Source of the DNA: CATZDY01 sp045599035
GTDB lineage: Bacteria; Bacillota; Desulfotomaculia; Desulfotomaculales; Desulfocucumaceae
Direction: 5' to 3'
Assembly: GCA_045599035.1 (NCBI GenBank)
Contig: JAZRVI010000050.1
Location: 24,354-88,353 of the forward strand
Length of the DNA: 64,000 nucleotides
A model generated the notes under the pieces. It was not told the DNA's origin. It worked only from the letters and a program-made list of their open reading frames with translations, and did no database searches. The number at the start of each line of letters is the position of its first letter. Position 1 is the first letter of the stretch. Of this stretch, positions 52,054 through 61,116 are shown one piece after another. The translations under genes were made by a program, and so were the position numbers.

Positions 52054-52743
52054 TTACCACAGTTTTCTGGCCTTGGGCTGATCGGTTTTAACCAGATAAA
52101 CCTGACCTTCCGTATTCAAGGTAGCCAAAAAGACTTCCTTAACACTAACTCTTTTTTCCAGCAAAATATTTTCCAGCCACTCCAGACTCAAATTATTCCG
52201 TTTTAATTCCTCCTTAATTATAATGCCATCCATAATTAAAATCACCGGCAGCCCTTCGTAAGAAGTAGCAATTTTCAGATCTGCCGGAATCAAAGGTCTT
52301 TTTTGTGATTTGGGAATAACGCTGAGCTTACCGCTGGTCTCCAAAACTCCCATTTCTACATCCTCTACATCTGGATAGCCATTTTCTCGCAGTTGAGCCA
52401 ACAGATCATTGAGATTATATCTGGCTCGCCTTAATTCTGACTTGAGAATCTGGCCATTGCGAATAACAATTTGAGGCGAACCGTCCAAAATTCTTCTTAA
52501 TTTCAGGCTGTGCAGAGAACCCCAGCTCAAAAGCATTTCCAGACCGGCCAAAATTGCCAGGGGAACAATCCCCTGCCCAAATGAAACCTCCTTTTCCAAA
52601 GGAGCCACCGCCAAATCCGCAATCATAATGGCCACCACAAAATCAAAGGGTGAAACCTGGGTAATTTCCCGTTTGCCCATCAGCCGAATTACCAGCAAAA
52701 GCAGGCTGTAAACTAAAATGGTTTTTAAGGCGGTCAGCAGCAT
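52054..52743 (-). CDS. DUF421 (YetF/YcaP) membrane protein
   Basis: 229 residues from the ATG at 52743, after GGGGAGGG. Three N-terminal membrane helices (about 5-75, with RLMGKREITQVSPFDFV between the first two, a family mark) and a C-terminal cytoplasmic-type domain with RARYNLNDLLAQLRENG and later strands. The function is unknown; Bacillus YetF and relatives are linked to spore germination or envelope stability. It is a single gene with a terminator-separated folC on the right. Confidence 0.88.
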   Translation of the reverse strand: MLLTALKTILVYSLLLLVIRLMGKREITQVSPFDFVVAIMIADLAVAPLEKEVSFGQGIVPLAILAGLEMLLSWGSLHSLKLRRILDGSPQIVIRNGQILKSELRRARYNLNDLLAQLRENGYPDVEDVEMGVLETSGKLSVIPKSQKRPLIPADLKIATSYEGLPVILIMDGIIIKEELKRNNLSLEWLENILLEKRVSVKEVFLATLNTEGQVYLVKTDQPKARKLW

Positions 52744-52792
52744 TATTTTCCCTCCCCTTTTATTTTGACCATCCACCCTGCTTTTTAACCAA

Positions 52793-52829
52793 AAAAAGGA
52801 GCTTGGGTTAATTCTCCCAAACTCCTTTT
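52793..52829 (-). terminator. Terminator after folC
   Basis: AAAAGGAG-TTTGGG / CCCAAG-CTCCTTTT hairpin with T-rich end on the minus strand, placed just after the folC stop at 52837. Confidence 0.75.
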
Positions 52830-52836
52830 GAAGCTT

Positions 52837-54102
52837 TTATAAAAAATATTCCCTGGCTTCAGCCACCATATATAAAGAACCGGTAATACAAATTAAATCT
52901 TCCGGCTGAGCCAAAGCCAAAGCTCTTTGCACCGCCTGGGTAATATCCTCGATTTTCTCCACTCTGGGCTGATATTTAGCTGATTCCTCTGCCAGGCTTT
53001 CCCAATCCCCCGCCCGATAGTTATTGGGACGGGTGATAATAATTTGTTGTGCCAGGGGAGCCAGAATCTTGACCACTTTTTCTCTTTCCTTATCCCCCAG
53101 CATACCAAAAACCATAATAATTTTCCGGCCTTCGGAATAATCCTGCAGAGCCTGAGCCAAAACCTCGGCTCCAGCCACATTGTGAGCACCATCAATTAAA
53201 ACCATTGGTTCCTGCCGCATAACCTCCATGCGGGCTGGCCAGCTAACCTGAGCAATACCTGCCCCAATTACCTCCGGCTTAAAACCCAAAACCTCCGCCG
53301 CCAAAGCGGCTGTAGCAGCATTAATCTGCTGGTGTCGGCCTTTTAAGGGAATAGTGACCGGATATTCCCTCTGCAAGCCTTGAATCTGGATTCGCTGAGT
53401 TTGCGGTGACCATTCCAATTCCTGCCAGCTTAAATCCTTCCCCACCTGATACACAGAAGAACCCTTGGCCTGAGCAGTTTGCTGCATAATAGCCAGAGCC
53501 TCACCCTGACAGGCCGTCACTACTGGTATTCCCGGCTTAATAATTCCGGCCTTGACTGTGGCAATTTCGCCAATAGTGTTGCCCAAATAATCCATATGAT
53601 CCATGGCAACATTGGTAATAATACTTAATAAAGGGGTAATGACATTGGTAGAATCAATCAGACCGCCCAGCCCCACTTCCAAAATCAGATAGTCCACCTT
53701 TTGCCGCTGAAAATAACAAAAAGCAATGGCGGTGCTGACTTCAAATTCAGTGGGATGCTCAAAGCCTTCGGCGGTCATGGCTTCCAAATGCGGTTTTAAT
53801 TCGGTAATTAAAGCCGCCATTTCCGCCTCACTGATATTCTGTCCGTTAATTCGATACCTTTCGGTATAGCTGTGCAAATGGGGGGAGCAAAAAGCCCCCA
53901 CCCGATAGCCGCCCGCCTGCAAAATTGACCCCAGCATGGCCGCCACCGAACCCTTGCCATTGGTTCCCCCAATATGCACTGCCTTAATTTCCTGATGGGG
54001 ATTGCCCACCCGTCTTAATAATTCCGTAATTCTTTCCAGACCAAAGTTAAAACCAAATTTTGTTAGATCCTGCATATATTGCAAGGCTTCTGCAAAGTCC
54101 AT
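52837..54102 (-). CDS. folC: Folylpolyglutamate synthase/dihydrofolate synthase
   Basis: 421 residues from the ATG at 54102, after GGGAGG. The Mur-ligase-type P-loop GGTNGKGSVAAML (about 47-59), PHLHSYTERYRINGQ (about 76-90) and the DGAHN motif (near 300) are intact. It adds glutamate to dihydropteroate and folates. It overlaps nothing but lies 20 bases from valS, the conserved valS-folC pair of Firmicutes. Confidence 0.95.
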   Translation of the reverse strand: MDFAEALQYMQDLTKFGFNFGLERITELLRRVGNPHQEIKAVHIGGTNGKGSVAAMLGSILQAGGYRVGAFCSPHLHSYTERYRINGQNISEAEMAALITELKPHLEAMTAEGFEHPTEFEVSTAIAFCYFQRQKVDYLILEVGLGGLIDSTNVITPLLSIITNVAMDHMDYLGNTIGEIATVKAGIIKPGIPVVTACQGEALAIMQQTAQAKGSSVYQVGKDLSWQELEWSPQTQRIQIQGLQREYPVTIPLKGRHQQINAATAALAAEVLGFKPEVIGAGIAQVSWPARMEVMRQEPMVLIDGAHNVAGAEVLAQALQDYSEGRKIIMVFGMLGDKEREKVVKILAPLAQQIIITRPNNYRAGDWESLAEESAKYQPRVEKIEDITQAVQRALALAQPEDLICITGSLYMVAEAREYFL

Positions 54103-54121
54103 AATTCGCCTCCCGCCGGTC

Positions 54122-56776
54122 TTATTCCAAACCGGCAAACACCTTCAAGCGTTCTTCCAAAGCTTTCTTTTTGGCTGTCAATTCAGCCGCCTTATCTTTT
54201 TCTTTGGCTACCACCGCCGGGGGAGCCTTGGCCAAAAAGCCTTCATTATTCAGCTTGCCTTGAATTTTGGCCAAATCCTTTTCGGCAGCGGCCAATTCTT
54301 TTTGCAGGCGAGCCTGTTCCTTATCCAGATCAATCAAGCCTTTCAGGGGCAGATAGATTTCCAAATCCTTCACCGCCGCATGAGCCGATTGTTCCGGAGC
54401 CTGGGGCAGCTCGGTTTTAAATTCAGCCTTAACCGAAGCCAGGGTTTCCAAATAAGCCTGCATTTGACCAAAGATCGCCAAGCTTTCTTTGGGAACCAAA
54501 ATAATTGCTTCGGCTTTTTTGCCCAAAGGTACATTCATTTCGCTTCTAATGTGCCGAATTGCCCGAACCGCTTCCATTAAAACTTCCATTTGACCCGATG
54601 CCGCTTTTTCGGCTTCGGTCAAGCCTTCCGGATAGTCCGGCCAGTCTGTTAACATAATACTTTGGCCAGAATGAGGCAATCTTTGCCAAATTTCTTCGGT
54701 AATAAAGGGCATAAAGGGATGGAGCAATTCCAACGCCTGACGCAGGGTTTGAGCAATAATATATTGGCTGGCCGGTTTGCTGGTATCGGCTTTGCCATAC
54801 AAGGCCGGTTTAGCCATTTCAATATACCAATCGCAAAATTCATCCCAGATAAATTCATAAAGCAGCCGAGCCGCTTCGCCCAATTCATATTTTTCCAAAT
54901 TGGCTGTCACTTCTGCCGCTACAATTTTCAGACGACCCCGAATCCACAAATCAGCCAAACTTAATTCGCTTTCCTGGGGCTGATATTGGGGATCAAAGTC
55001 GGCCAAGTTCATCAAAGTAAAGCGAGAAGCATTCCAGATCTTATTGGCAAAATTTCTGGCTCCCTCCAGGCGTTCCAGCCGGAACCGCAAGTCATTGCCC
55101 GGAGTATTGCCGGTAATCAGCATAAAACGCAGACTGTCTGCTCCATATTTTTCAATTACCTCAATGGGATCCACCCCATTGCCGGCTGATTTACTCATTT
55201 TGCGTCCCAAAGCGTCCAAAACCAGCCCATGAATAAACACCTGCCGGAAGGGAACCTCCTGCATATTGGCCAAACCGCTGAAAATCATCCTGGCCACCCA
55301 GAAAAAGATAATATCCCGACCAGTTACCAAAACTGAAGTAGGATAATAACAGGCTAAATCCGGAGTTTTTTCCGGCCAGCCCAAAGTAGAAAACGGCCAC
55401 AATCCGGAAGAAAACCAGGTATCCAAAACATCAGAATCCTGCTCCAATTTGGAACTGCCGCACTGAGGACAAGCCGCAGGATCCGTTTTGCTGACAATGA
55501 TCTGGCCGCAATCCTGACAATACCAAACCGGAATCCGATGTCCCCACCATAATTGACGGGAAATACACCAATCCCGAATATTTTCCATCCAGCCCAGATA
55601 AATTTTGCTGAAACGGGAAGGAACAAATTCTACCCGGCCATCCCTGGCCGCTTCAATGGCCGGTTTAGCCAAAGGCTCCATTTTTACAAACCATTGTTCC
55701 GAAACCATGGGTTCGATAATTGTATCACAGCGGTAACAATGCCCCACCGCATGATCCCGATCTTCAACTTTCAGCAGAACCCCTTCTTTTTCCAACTGTT
55801 TGACCAATTCCCGGCGACAGTCCCAGCGATCCATTCCGGCATAAGCTCCAGCTTCCGCCGTCATCCGGGCATCCCGATCCATAACTTTAATTTCGGCCAA
55901 ATTATGGCGGCGACCAACTTCAAAGTCATTGGGATCATGTGCCGGGGTAATCTTAACCGCTCCGGTGCCAAATTCAGCATCTACATATTCATCGGCAATA
56001 ACCGGAATTTCCCGGTTAGCCACCGGCAAAAGCAAGGTTTTGCCAATAAAAGCCTGATAGCGTTCGTCCTGGGGATTAACCGCCACCGCTGTATCCCCCA
56101 GCATAGTTTCCGGACGGGTGGTGGCCACTGTAATAAAACCGCTGCCATCTGTAAAAGGATATTGCAGATAATAAAGATGTCCCGGCTGTTCCTGATGTTC
56201 TACTTCAATATCGGAAATAGTGGTATGACAATGCGGACACCAGTTGGTAATATAATTATCTCGATAAATTAAACCTTTCTCAAACAGACTGACAAAAACT
56301 TCCCGCACGGCTTTGGAACAGCCTTCGTCCATGGTAAAGCGTTCCCGGCTCCAATCGCAGGAAGAACCCATTCTTCTTAACTGATGGGTAATCCGATTGC
56401 CGTATTGATTTTTCCATTGCCAGGCTCGTTCCAGAAATTTTTCCCGACCCAGCTCATATTTATTAGTGCCTTCCTTGCGTAATTGTTCTTCCACCTTGGC
56501 TTGAGTCGCAATTCCGGCATGATCAGTTCCGGGCAGCCACAAAGCATTATAACCCTGCATTCTCCGCCAGCGGGTTAAAATATCCTGCATGGTACAATCC
56601 AAAGCGTGTCCCATATGCAGTTGACCGGTTACATTAGGCGGAGGCATAACAATGGTAAAAGGCGGTTTGGCTGAATCGGCTTCCGCTTTGAAATAGCCGC
56701 TTTGCTCCCAATGCTGATACCATTTATCTTCCACTGCCTGCGGCTCATAGACCGATGCCATGGTTTTATTCTCCAT
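54122..56776 (-). CDS. valS: Valyl-tRNA synthetase
   Basis: 884 residues. Class I signature HMGH (54-57), KMSKSAGNG (about 527-535), the CP1 editing domain (about 190-340, with TTRPETMLGDTAVAVNP), zinc-binding cysteines around 410-445 (WYCQDCG, CPQCGS), and the C-terminal coiled-coil arm (about 815-884). The start follows AAGGAGG. No T-box leader is seen; the HAD gene lies 13 bases upstream, so it may share a transcript. Confidence 0.97.
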   Translation of the reverse strand: MENKTMASVYEPQAVEDKWYQHWEQSGYFKAEADSAKPPFTIVMPPPNVTGQLHMGHALDCTMQDILTRWRRMQGYNALWLPGTDHAGIATQAKVEEQLRKEGTNKYELGREKFLERAWQWKNQYGNRITHQLRRMGSSCDWSRERFTMDEGCSKAVREVFVSLFEKGLIYRDNYITNWCPHCHTTISDIEVEHQEQPGHLYYLQYPFTDGSGFITVATTRPETMLGDTAVAVNPQDERYQAFIGKTLLLPVANREIPVIADEYVDAEFGTGAVKITPAHDPNDFEVGRRHNLAEIKVMDRDARMTAEAGAYAGMDRWDCRRELVKQLEKEGVLLKVEDRDHAVGHCYRCDTIIEPMVSEQWFVKMEPLAKPAIEAARDGRVEFVPSRFSKIYLGWMENIRDWCISRQLWWGHRIPVWYCQDCGQIIVSKTDPAACPQCGSSKLEQDSDVLDTWFSSGLWPFSTLGWPEKTPDLACYYPTSVLVTGRDIIFFWVARMIFSGLANMQEVPFRQVFIHGLVLDALGRKMSKSAGNGVDPIEVIEKYGADSLRFMLITGNTPGNDLRFRLERLEGARNFANKIWNASRFTLMNLADFDPQYQPQESELSLADLWIRGRLKIVAAEVTANLEKYELGEAARLLYEFIWDEFCDWYIEMAKPALYGKADTSKPASQYIIAQTLRQALELLHPFMPFITEEIWQRLPHSGQSIMLTDWPDYPEGLTEAEKAASGQMEVLMEAVRAIRHIRSEMNVPLGKKAEAIILVPKESLAIFGQMQAYLETLASVKAEFKTELPQAPEQSAHAAVKDLEIYLPLKGLIDLDKEQARLQKELAAAEKDLAKIQGKLNNEGFLAKAPPAVVAKEKDKAAELTAKKKALEERLKVFAGLE

Positions 56777-56789
56777 TCAAGATTCCTCC

Positions 56790-57422
56790 TTACAAGTATT
56801 TATATAAATCCTCCCATTTGTCCAAAACAGCCAAAGGCGACCAGACCTGCAAGGCTTCCCGGCTGGCCATGCCCCAGCTTACGCCCAGAGTATCCACTCC
56901 GGCTTTTTGTCCGGCCTCCAGATCAAAAGGGCTATCCCCCACAAAAAGGGCTTCCTCCGGCTGTACCTGCAAGCCTTCCAGGGCTTTCCAAACTGGTTCG
57001 GGATGGGGCTTATGATTTTCCACATCATGAGCGGTAATAATTACATCCAGTTGAGGCTTCAAATTCAAAAAAGCCAGATTTTTTTCCACCGCTGGCCGAC
57101 CCTTGGAGGTGACCAAAGCGGTTTGATAGTTTTGCTCCTTCAGCTTCTGCAAAAGCTCCCGACTGCCCGGATAAATCCGCAAATATTGATCATGATCCCG
57201 CTGAAAAAAGCTTTGATAGAGATCAAAATATTCCTCCGCCTTACCGGACGGGGCAAAATGCTCGGCGATCTTTTTTAAAGGCACCCCTACCCATTGCATA
57301 ACCTCACCTTTGCCCCAGGGAATCCCCAGAGCGGCAAAGGTGGAACGGCAATTGGCTTCAATCAAGGGCAGCGAATCAATCAGGGTTCCATCCAAATCAA
57401 ATAAAACTGCTTTCCTGCTCAT
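56790..57422 (-). CDS. HAD-superfamily phosphatase (PGP/PpaX-like)
   Basis: 210 residues. Motif I FDLDGT (8-13) with nucleophile D9, motif II VTSKG (about 104-108), motif III lysine in HKPHPEP, and motif IV GDSPFDLEAG (about 162-171). The four-helix cap between motifs I and II suggests a phosphoglycolate phosphatase or pyrophosphatase PpaX role; the substrate is unclear. It heads a unit with valS and folC. Confidence 0.88.
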   Translation of the reverse strand: MSRKAVLFDLDGTLIDSLPLIEANCRSTFAALGIPWGKGEVMQWVGVPLKKIAEHFAPSGKAEEYFDLYQSFFQRDHDQYLRIYPGSRELLQKLKEQNYQTALVTSKGRPAVEKNLAFLNLKPQLDVIITAHDVENHKPHPEPVWKALEGLQVQPEEALFVGDSPFDLEAGQKAGVDTLGVSWGMASREALQVWSPLAVLDKWEDLYKYL

Positions 57423-57542
57423 AATTTTTCCTCCGGCATTTTCGCAAATCGTAAAATATCTTCTTCCTGATAGAAAAGGGTTTTTCCTTCCTGAAAGCGA
57501 AAACTTAACAGGAAAATTTCAAAAACTAAGGAGTGCAGCCTT

Positions 57543-58733
57543 ATGCCTATCAGTCAAAAAATAGAAAATTATCTGGCCAATTCCTCCTGGATTCGCAAAA
57601 TGTTTGAAGAAGGAGAAAAGCTGAGAGCAATTTATGGAGCCGACAAGGTTTATGATTTTACCATCGGCAATCCCTATATGGAACCAACTGCCAAATGTCA
57701 GGAAACCCTGCTTCGTCTGGTGCAGAACCCCGAACCCGGAATGCACGGCTATATGAGCAATGCCGGTTATCCCAGCACCCGTCAGGCGGTGGCCGACGCT
57801 CTGCAAAAGGAAACCGGTCTGCCCTTTACCCTTGATCATATTATGATGAGCGTGGGAGCAGGCGGAGCCTTAAATTCAGCTCTTAAAACCTTCCTGGATC
57901 CCGGAGACCAGGTAATTGTTTTTAAGCCCTTCTTTGTAGAATACCGCTTTTATGCTGACAATCATAATGGACAAACCGTTGAGCTGGCCACTGATGCCAA
58001 TTTCAAGCCCATTCCAGAGCTTTTGGCCGAAGCTATTACTCCCAAAACCCGGCTGGTGCTGATTAACACTCCCAACAACCCGACCGGAGTAGTTTATTCT
58101 GCCGAAGATTTGGAAATGATCAATCGGATCTGTCTGGAAAAAGGACAGGAATTTGGCACGACTATTTATGTTCTTTCCGATGAACCCTATAAAAAAATCG
58201 CTTATGATGGAATTAAAGTTCCTTCCGTATTTAAACATATCAAAAATGTTATTGTAGCCACTTCTCACAGCAAGGATCTGGCTCTGCCGGGTGAAAGAAT
58301 CGGCTATTTGGCCGTCAGCCCCAACTGTCAGGATGCCCAGAAAATTATGAATGGTCTGATTTTCTGCAACCGAACCCTGGGCTATGTTAATGCCCCGGCC
58401 TTAATGCAAAGACTGGTCGCTGAATTGCAGGAAGAAAGCATTAGTCTGCAAATGTATCAGGATAACCGGGATTTATTATATAATCACCTGATTTCCCTTG
58501 GCTTTGAAGTCAATAAACCCCAGGGAGCCTTTTATTTCTTCCCCAAATCTCCTTTGGAGGATGAAGTGGAATTTATTAATATTGCCAAAAAATACAATAT
58601 TCTTTTAGTGCCGGGGCGGGGCTTTGGCCTGCCGGGTTATTTCCGGATTTCCTATTGCATTAACCCTGAAGTGATCAAAAATTCTCTGCCCGCTTTCACT
58701 CAATTAGCTCAGGAAATGGGTTTGAAAGCCTAA
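57543..58733 (+). CDS. PLP-dependent aminotransferase class I/II
   Basis: 396 residues, fold-type I. NTPNNPTGVVYS (about 179-190), DEPYKKI (about 213-219), SHSKDLALPGERIGY with the PLP lysine (near 241) and a final FRISYCI are class I/II marks. It is related to aspartate/alanine aminotransferases; the exact amino donor is open. It starts after AAGGAG and is 17 bases before the COG0523 GTPase, with which it is likely cotranscribed. Confidence 0.88.
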   Translation: MPISQKIENYLANSSWIRKMFEEGEKLRAIYGADKVYDFTIGNPYMEPTAKCQETLLRLVQNPEPGMHGYMSNAGYPSTRQAVADALQKETGLPFTLDHIMMSVGAGGALNSALKTFLDPGDQVIVFKPFFVEYRFYADNHNGQTVELATDANFKPIPELLAEAITPKTRLVLINTPNNPTGVVYSAEDLEMINRICLEKGQEFGTTIYVLSDEPYKKIAYDGIKVPSVFKHIKNVIVATSHSKDLALPGERIGYLAVSPNCQDAQKIMNGLIFCNRTLGYVNAPALMQRLVAELQEESISLQMYQDNRDLLYNHLISLGFEVNKPQGAFYFFPKSPLEDEVEFINIAKKYNILLVPGRGFGLPGYFRISYCINPEVIKNSLPAFTQLAQEMGLKA

Positions 58734-58750
58734 GGAAAGAAGGTGTCCTT

Positions 58751-59656
58751 ATGCCAACTGAAATTATTCTGGTTTCCGGCTTTCTGGGAGCTGGAAAAAC
58801 TACTTTGATTCAAAAGTATTTGCAGGAATGCAGCCCGGAACACAATCAAAAAACCATGCTGATTGAAAATGATTTTGGAGAAACCAGCGTTGACTCCACC
58901 CTTTTGCAGCAGAACGGCATTGAAATCAAGGAAATTAAATCCGGCTGCATTTGCTGTTCCCTGATTGGGGATTTTGTGGAAGCCATTCAGGAAATGACCC
59001 AAAACTATCAGCCGGAAAGAATTATTATTGAGCCTTCCGGAGTAGGCAAGCTTTCGGACTTAATTAAAATTCTGGACTCCCCTGCTTTAAAGGGAGTGGC
59101 CGAAATCAGCAATCTGGTAGTAGTAGCTGATGCCGAAATCTGCAATCTTTACCTGGATAACTTTGGGGAATTTTATGCCGATCAAATCACCTATGCAGAT
59201 ATTATTCTTTTAACCAGGGTGGAAGATTTTCCGGAAGAAGTGGAGGAAGCCCGGCAAAGAATCCGGGAATTAAACCCGGATACCATGATTATTGACAGCG
59301 TGGAATTTTCGGCCGTGGATCTGCTGGAACCGGAAAACAGGCTGTCCTCTGCTCCCAAAGCTTTGCCGGAAGGACATGGCCATTCGGCACATGATGTTTT
59401 TGAAACCATCACATTGGAAACCGATCACAATTTTACCCAGGCTGAACTGGATGATTTTACTTTACAGCTAACCCTGGGAACGGCCGGCCTGATTTTGCGA
59501 GCCAAAGGAATTTTGTCAACCGAGTCCGGCTATCAGGAGGTTCAATATACCCCAGGTAAAATGAATTTCCGTCCCTGTGCCATTGAACAAAACTTTATCT
59601 GTTTGATCGGTCAAAATCTGGATCGGGAAGCTCTGGCCAAACTATTTTTCGCTTGA
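58751..59656 (+). CDS. CobW/COG0523-family GTPase (metal chaperone type)
   Basis: 301 residues. P-loop GAGKTT (13-18), the metal-binding GCICCSL (65-71), and a C-terminal CobW domain from about 210. A His-containing stretch EGHGHSAHD (about 206-214) could bind metal before it. The family delivers zinc, cobalt or other metals to client enzymes. The neighbour here is an aminotransferase, not a cobalamin gene, so the client is uncertain. A strong hairpin ends the unit. Confidence 0.9.
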   Translation: MPTEIILVSGFLGAGKTTLIQKYLQECSPEHNQKTMLIENDFGETSVDSTLLQQNGIEIKEIKSGCICCSLIGDFVEAIQEMTQNYQPERIIIEPSGVGKLSDLIKILDSPALKGVAEISNLVVVADAEICNLYLDNFGEFYADQITYADIILLTRVEDFPEEVEEARQRIRELNPDTMIIDSVEFSAVDLLEPENRLSSAPKALPEGHGHSAHDVFETITLETDHNFTQAELDDFTLQLTLGTAGLILRAKGILSTESGYQEVQYTPGKMNFRPCAIEQNFICLIGQNLDREALAKLFFA

Positions 59657-59728
59657 GATAAAATGCCGGGGGTTCAGCCTGGGCGGGCAGTCTCAAGCCC
59701 CGATCCCACTCAAAGTCCTTAAAATTTC

Positions 59729-59756
59729 AGCCCTGATCTCGCACAAGATCAGGGCT
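59729..59756 (+). terminator. Terminator after the aminotransferase-GTPase unit
   Basis: An 11-pair stem AGCCCTGATCT / AGATCAGGGCT with a six-base loop; the tail is only moderately T-rich (GTTGACTTCTTC). Confidence 0.7.
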
Positions 59757-59769
59757 GTTGACTTCTTCG

Positions 59770-59820
59770 TGCAATACATTGCATAAATACATTGCATTAT
59801 TGGCGTAAATGCGTTATAAT
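59770..59820 (+). promoter_or_regulatory. Promoter and operator repeats of the RelB gene
   Basis: AATACATTGCAT occurs twice, 13 bases apart (59773-59784 and 59786-59797), and TGCAAT-AC-ATTGCA (59770-59783) is palindromic. The -10 TATAAT is at 59815-59820 and TTGCAT at 59792-59797 acts as a weak -35 with a 17-base spacer. The repeats cover the -35, as expected for antitoxin self-repression. Confidence 0.7.
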
Positions 59821-59850
59821 TCAAATATCAAGGACAAAGGAGATGCTTAT

Positions 59851-60129
59851 ATGGCCAACTCTACCACAAATATCAGCATCCGCATGGATTCTGATTTGAA
59901 AGCAAAAGCCGAGGTCTTCTTTGGAGAACTCGGTATGAATTTATCGACTGCATTCAACATTTTTGTGCGTCAAGCTCTCCGAGAAGGAAAAATTCCTTTT
60001 GAAATTTCCTTAAATCAGCCTAATCAGGAAACTATCGCTGCCATGCTGGAAGCAGAAAGAATTGCGAAAGATCCATCGGTCAAAGGATATACTGATCTGG
60101 CTGAACTGTTCGCAGAACTGAAAGCATAA
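59851..60129 (+). CDS. relB: RelB/DinJ-family antitoxin, no toxin partner visible
   Basis: 92 residues from the ATG at 59851, after AAAGGAG. The N-terminal ribbon-helix-helix (NISIRMDSDLKAKAE, then LGMNLSTAFNIFVRQAL) matches DinJ/RelB antitoxins; the C-terminal segment (about 55-92) would wrap the toxin. No RelE/YafQ frame follows: the 66 bases after the stop have stops in all frames and then the opposing gene ends. It is an orphan antitoxin or a transcription regulator of another locus. Confidence 0.85.
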   Translation: MANSTTNISIRMDSDLKAKAEVFFGELGMNLSTAFNIFVRQALREGKIPFEISLNQPNQETIAAMLEAERIAKDPSVKGYTDLAELFAELKA

Positions 60130-60195
60130 CAAAAACTATGCTCTTAGTATCAAAAAAGCACCACCGCAGTGATGCCTTACTTAAATCAACAGGAA

Positions 60196-60876
60196 TTACT
60201 GATAAAATCCTACATTTCCTACATGTACACTCATACTTCCGTTAGTATTGATTTTAAAATCATTGCAGCCTTTAATACTGAGATCAAAATCAATAGGTCT
60301 GGATGTTTTAGTCATTTCCGGACTGGTAAAAATAATCTTATCATCACAAGAGATAGTAAGTACAGAACTCCGCTCGTTATCAATTCCTTTGGGAATATAA
60401 ACTGTTCCTTTCACTCTGGAATACTTACTATTCAACAAAAACTCAGATTTTGCACTATACCAACAATGATATGCATATGAGTAGGTATTACCATAATTGT
60501 CTGTTAAACTTTCTGAAAGCCTTAATTTATCTGAGCCAATATCTGTAGCCTGATCCATTCTCAAGGTTGGATATTGCAATTTGCCGTCCATATTACCCAG
60601 GTAAACGGTATAATTTTCGCCGTCCCAATAGACCGCCTTGCCCAGGGCATTGGCAATAGCTCTAACCGGAAGATAAGTGGTTCCGTTATAGATTAACGGT
60701 TCTACATGCTTGCCGTTGCCATCGGTAGCGTTCAATTCTTTCCCATCAATTACAACTCTGACTCCGCTTGTAATGACATTGTAAAGCGTGGAAGAATTTG
60801 CCGCAAGGGCAATACCACTTGAAATTACAAGACCAATTACCAGCCCAATTACTATTCCTTTGGCAGTTTTGTTCAT
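60196..60876 (-). CDS. Secreted protein with copper-amine-oxidase N-terminal-type domain and NPCBM-like domain
   Basis: 226 residues from the ATG at 60876 (start of MNKTAKGI). Signal peptide or membrane anchor (about 1-27), then a copper-amine-oxidase N-terminal (stalk) domain, about 40-93, with YNGTTYLPVRAIANALGKAV, and a beta-rich C-terminal domain (about 97-226) resembling NPCBM/NEW2 modules. Such proteins are wall- or surface-bound in Clostridia. The open frame extends into a duplication and a TnpB remnant, so that part is excluded. Confidence 0.82.
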   Translation of the reverse strand: MNKTAKGIVIGLVIGLVISSGIALAANSSTLYNVITSGVRVVIDGKELNATDGNGKHVEPLIYNGTTYLPVRAIANALGKAVYWDGENYTVYLGNMDGKLQYPTLRMDQATDIGSDKLRLSESLTDNYGNTYSYAYHCWYSAKSEFLLNSKYSRVKGTVYIPKGIDNERSSVLTISCDDKIIFTSPEMTKTSRPIDFDLSIKGCNDFKINTNGSMSVHVGNVGFYQ

Positions 60877-60923
60877 CTTTTTGACACTCCCACTCTTTTT
60901 GCAGTTTTGTTCATCTTTTTGAC
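60863..60923 (-). repeat. Duplicated start of the 60196-60876 gene
   Basis: A 23-base sequence (60863-60885) beginning at the gene's GTCAAAAAG and ATG is repeated at 60901-60923, 38 bases upstream. The upstream ATG (60914) opens a 13-codon frame, MNKTAKRVGVSKR then TGA. It adjoins the right end of the TnpB remnant. Confidence 0.85.
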
Positions 60924-61060
60924 GCTCCCCGCTGCTGAAGCAGCGGGGATTCAGAAGAAGTTTAAGCAATCCTTATTCTTCAAGGACTCGCCAAAAGCCC
61001 AATACACAGTTTTTCGCAGTCGAAATTCTGCTTACTTTTACGAAGTATGTTGGCACTTCC
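60919..61060 (-). mobile_element. TnpB-element 3' remnant with right end (copy 3)
   Basis: The last codons of TnpB (ANILRKSKQNFDCEKL..., stop TGA) followed by the hairpin AATCCCCGCTGC/GCAGCGGGG and GAGCGTCAA (60951-60919). It differs from the copy at 13214 by a few bases. No tnpB body or tnpA is nearby. It lies between the copper-amine-oxidase-type gene and the leucine-rich-repeat lipoprotein gene. Confidence 0.75.
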
Positions 61061-61116
61061 AATAAATTTTTTAGCATTTTCATGAGATTTCTCAATTCCA
61101 GACTTACTTATGCCAA

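Noticed and set aside
55553..56272. 239-codon frame antisense to valS
   Set aside because: Shadow of the valyl-tRNA synthetase; residues are rich in Ile, Asn and Phe from complement codons and match no family.
56777..56789. T-box leader for valS
   Set aside because: Only 13 bases separate valS from the HAD gene; there is no room for a leader and no T-box sequence was seen.
60130..60195. Possible toxin gene after RelB
   Set aside because: All frames are short; the best, starting at an ATG near 60138, does not resemble RelE or YafQ and runs into the end of the opposing gene.
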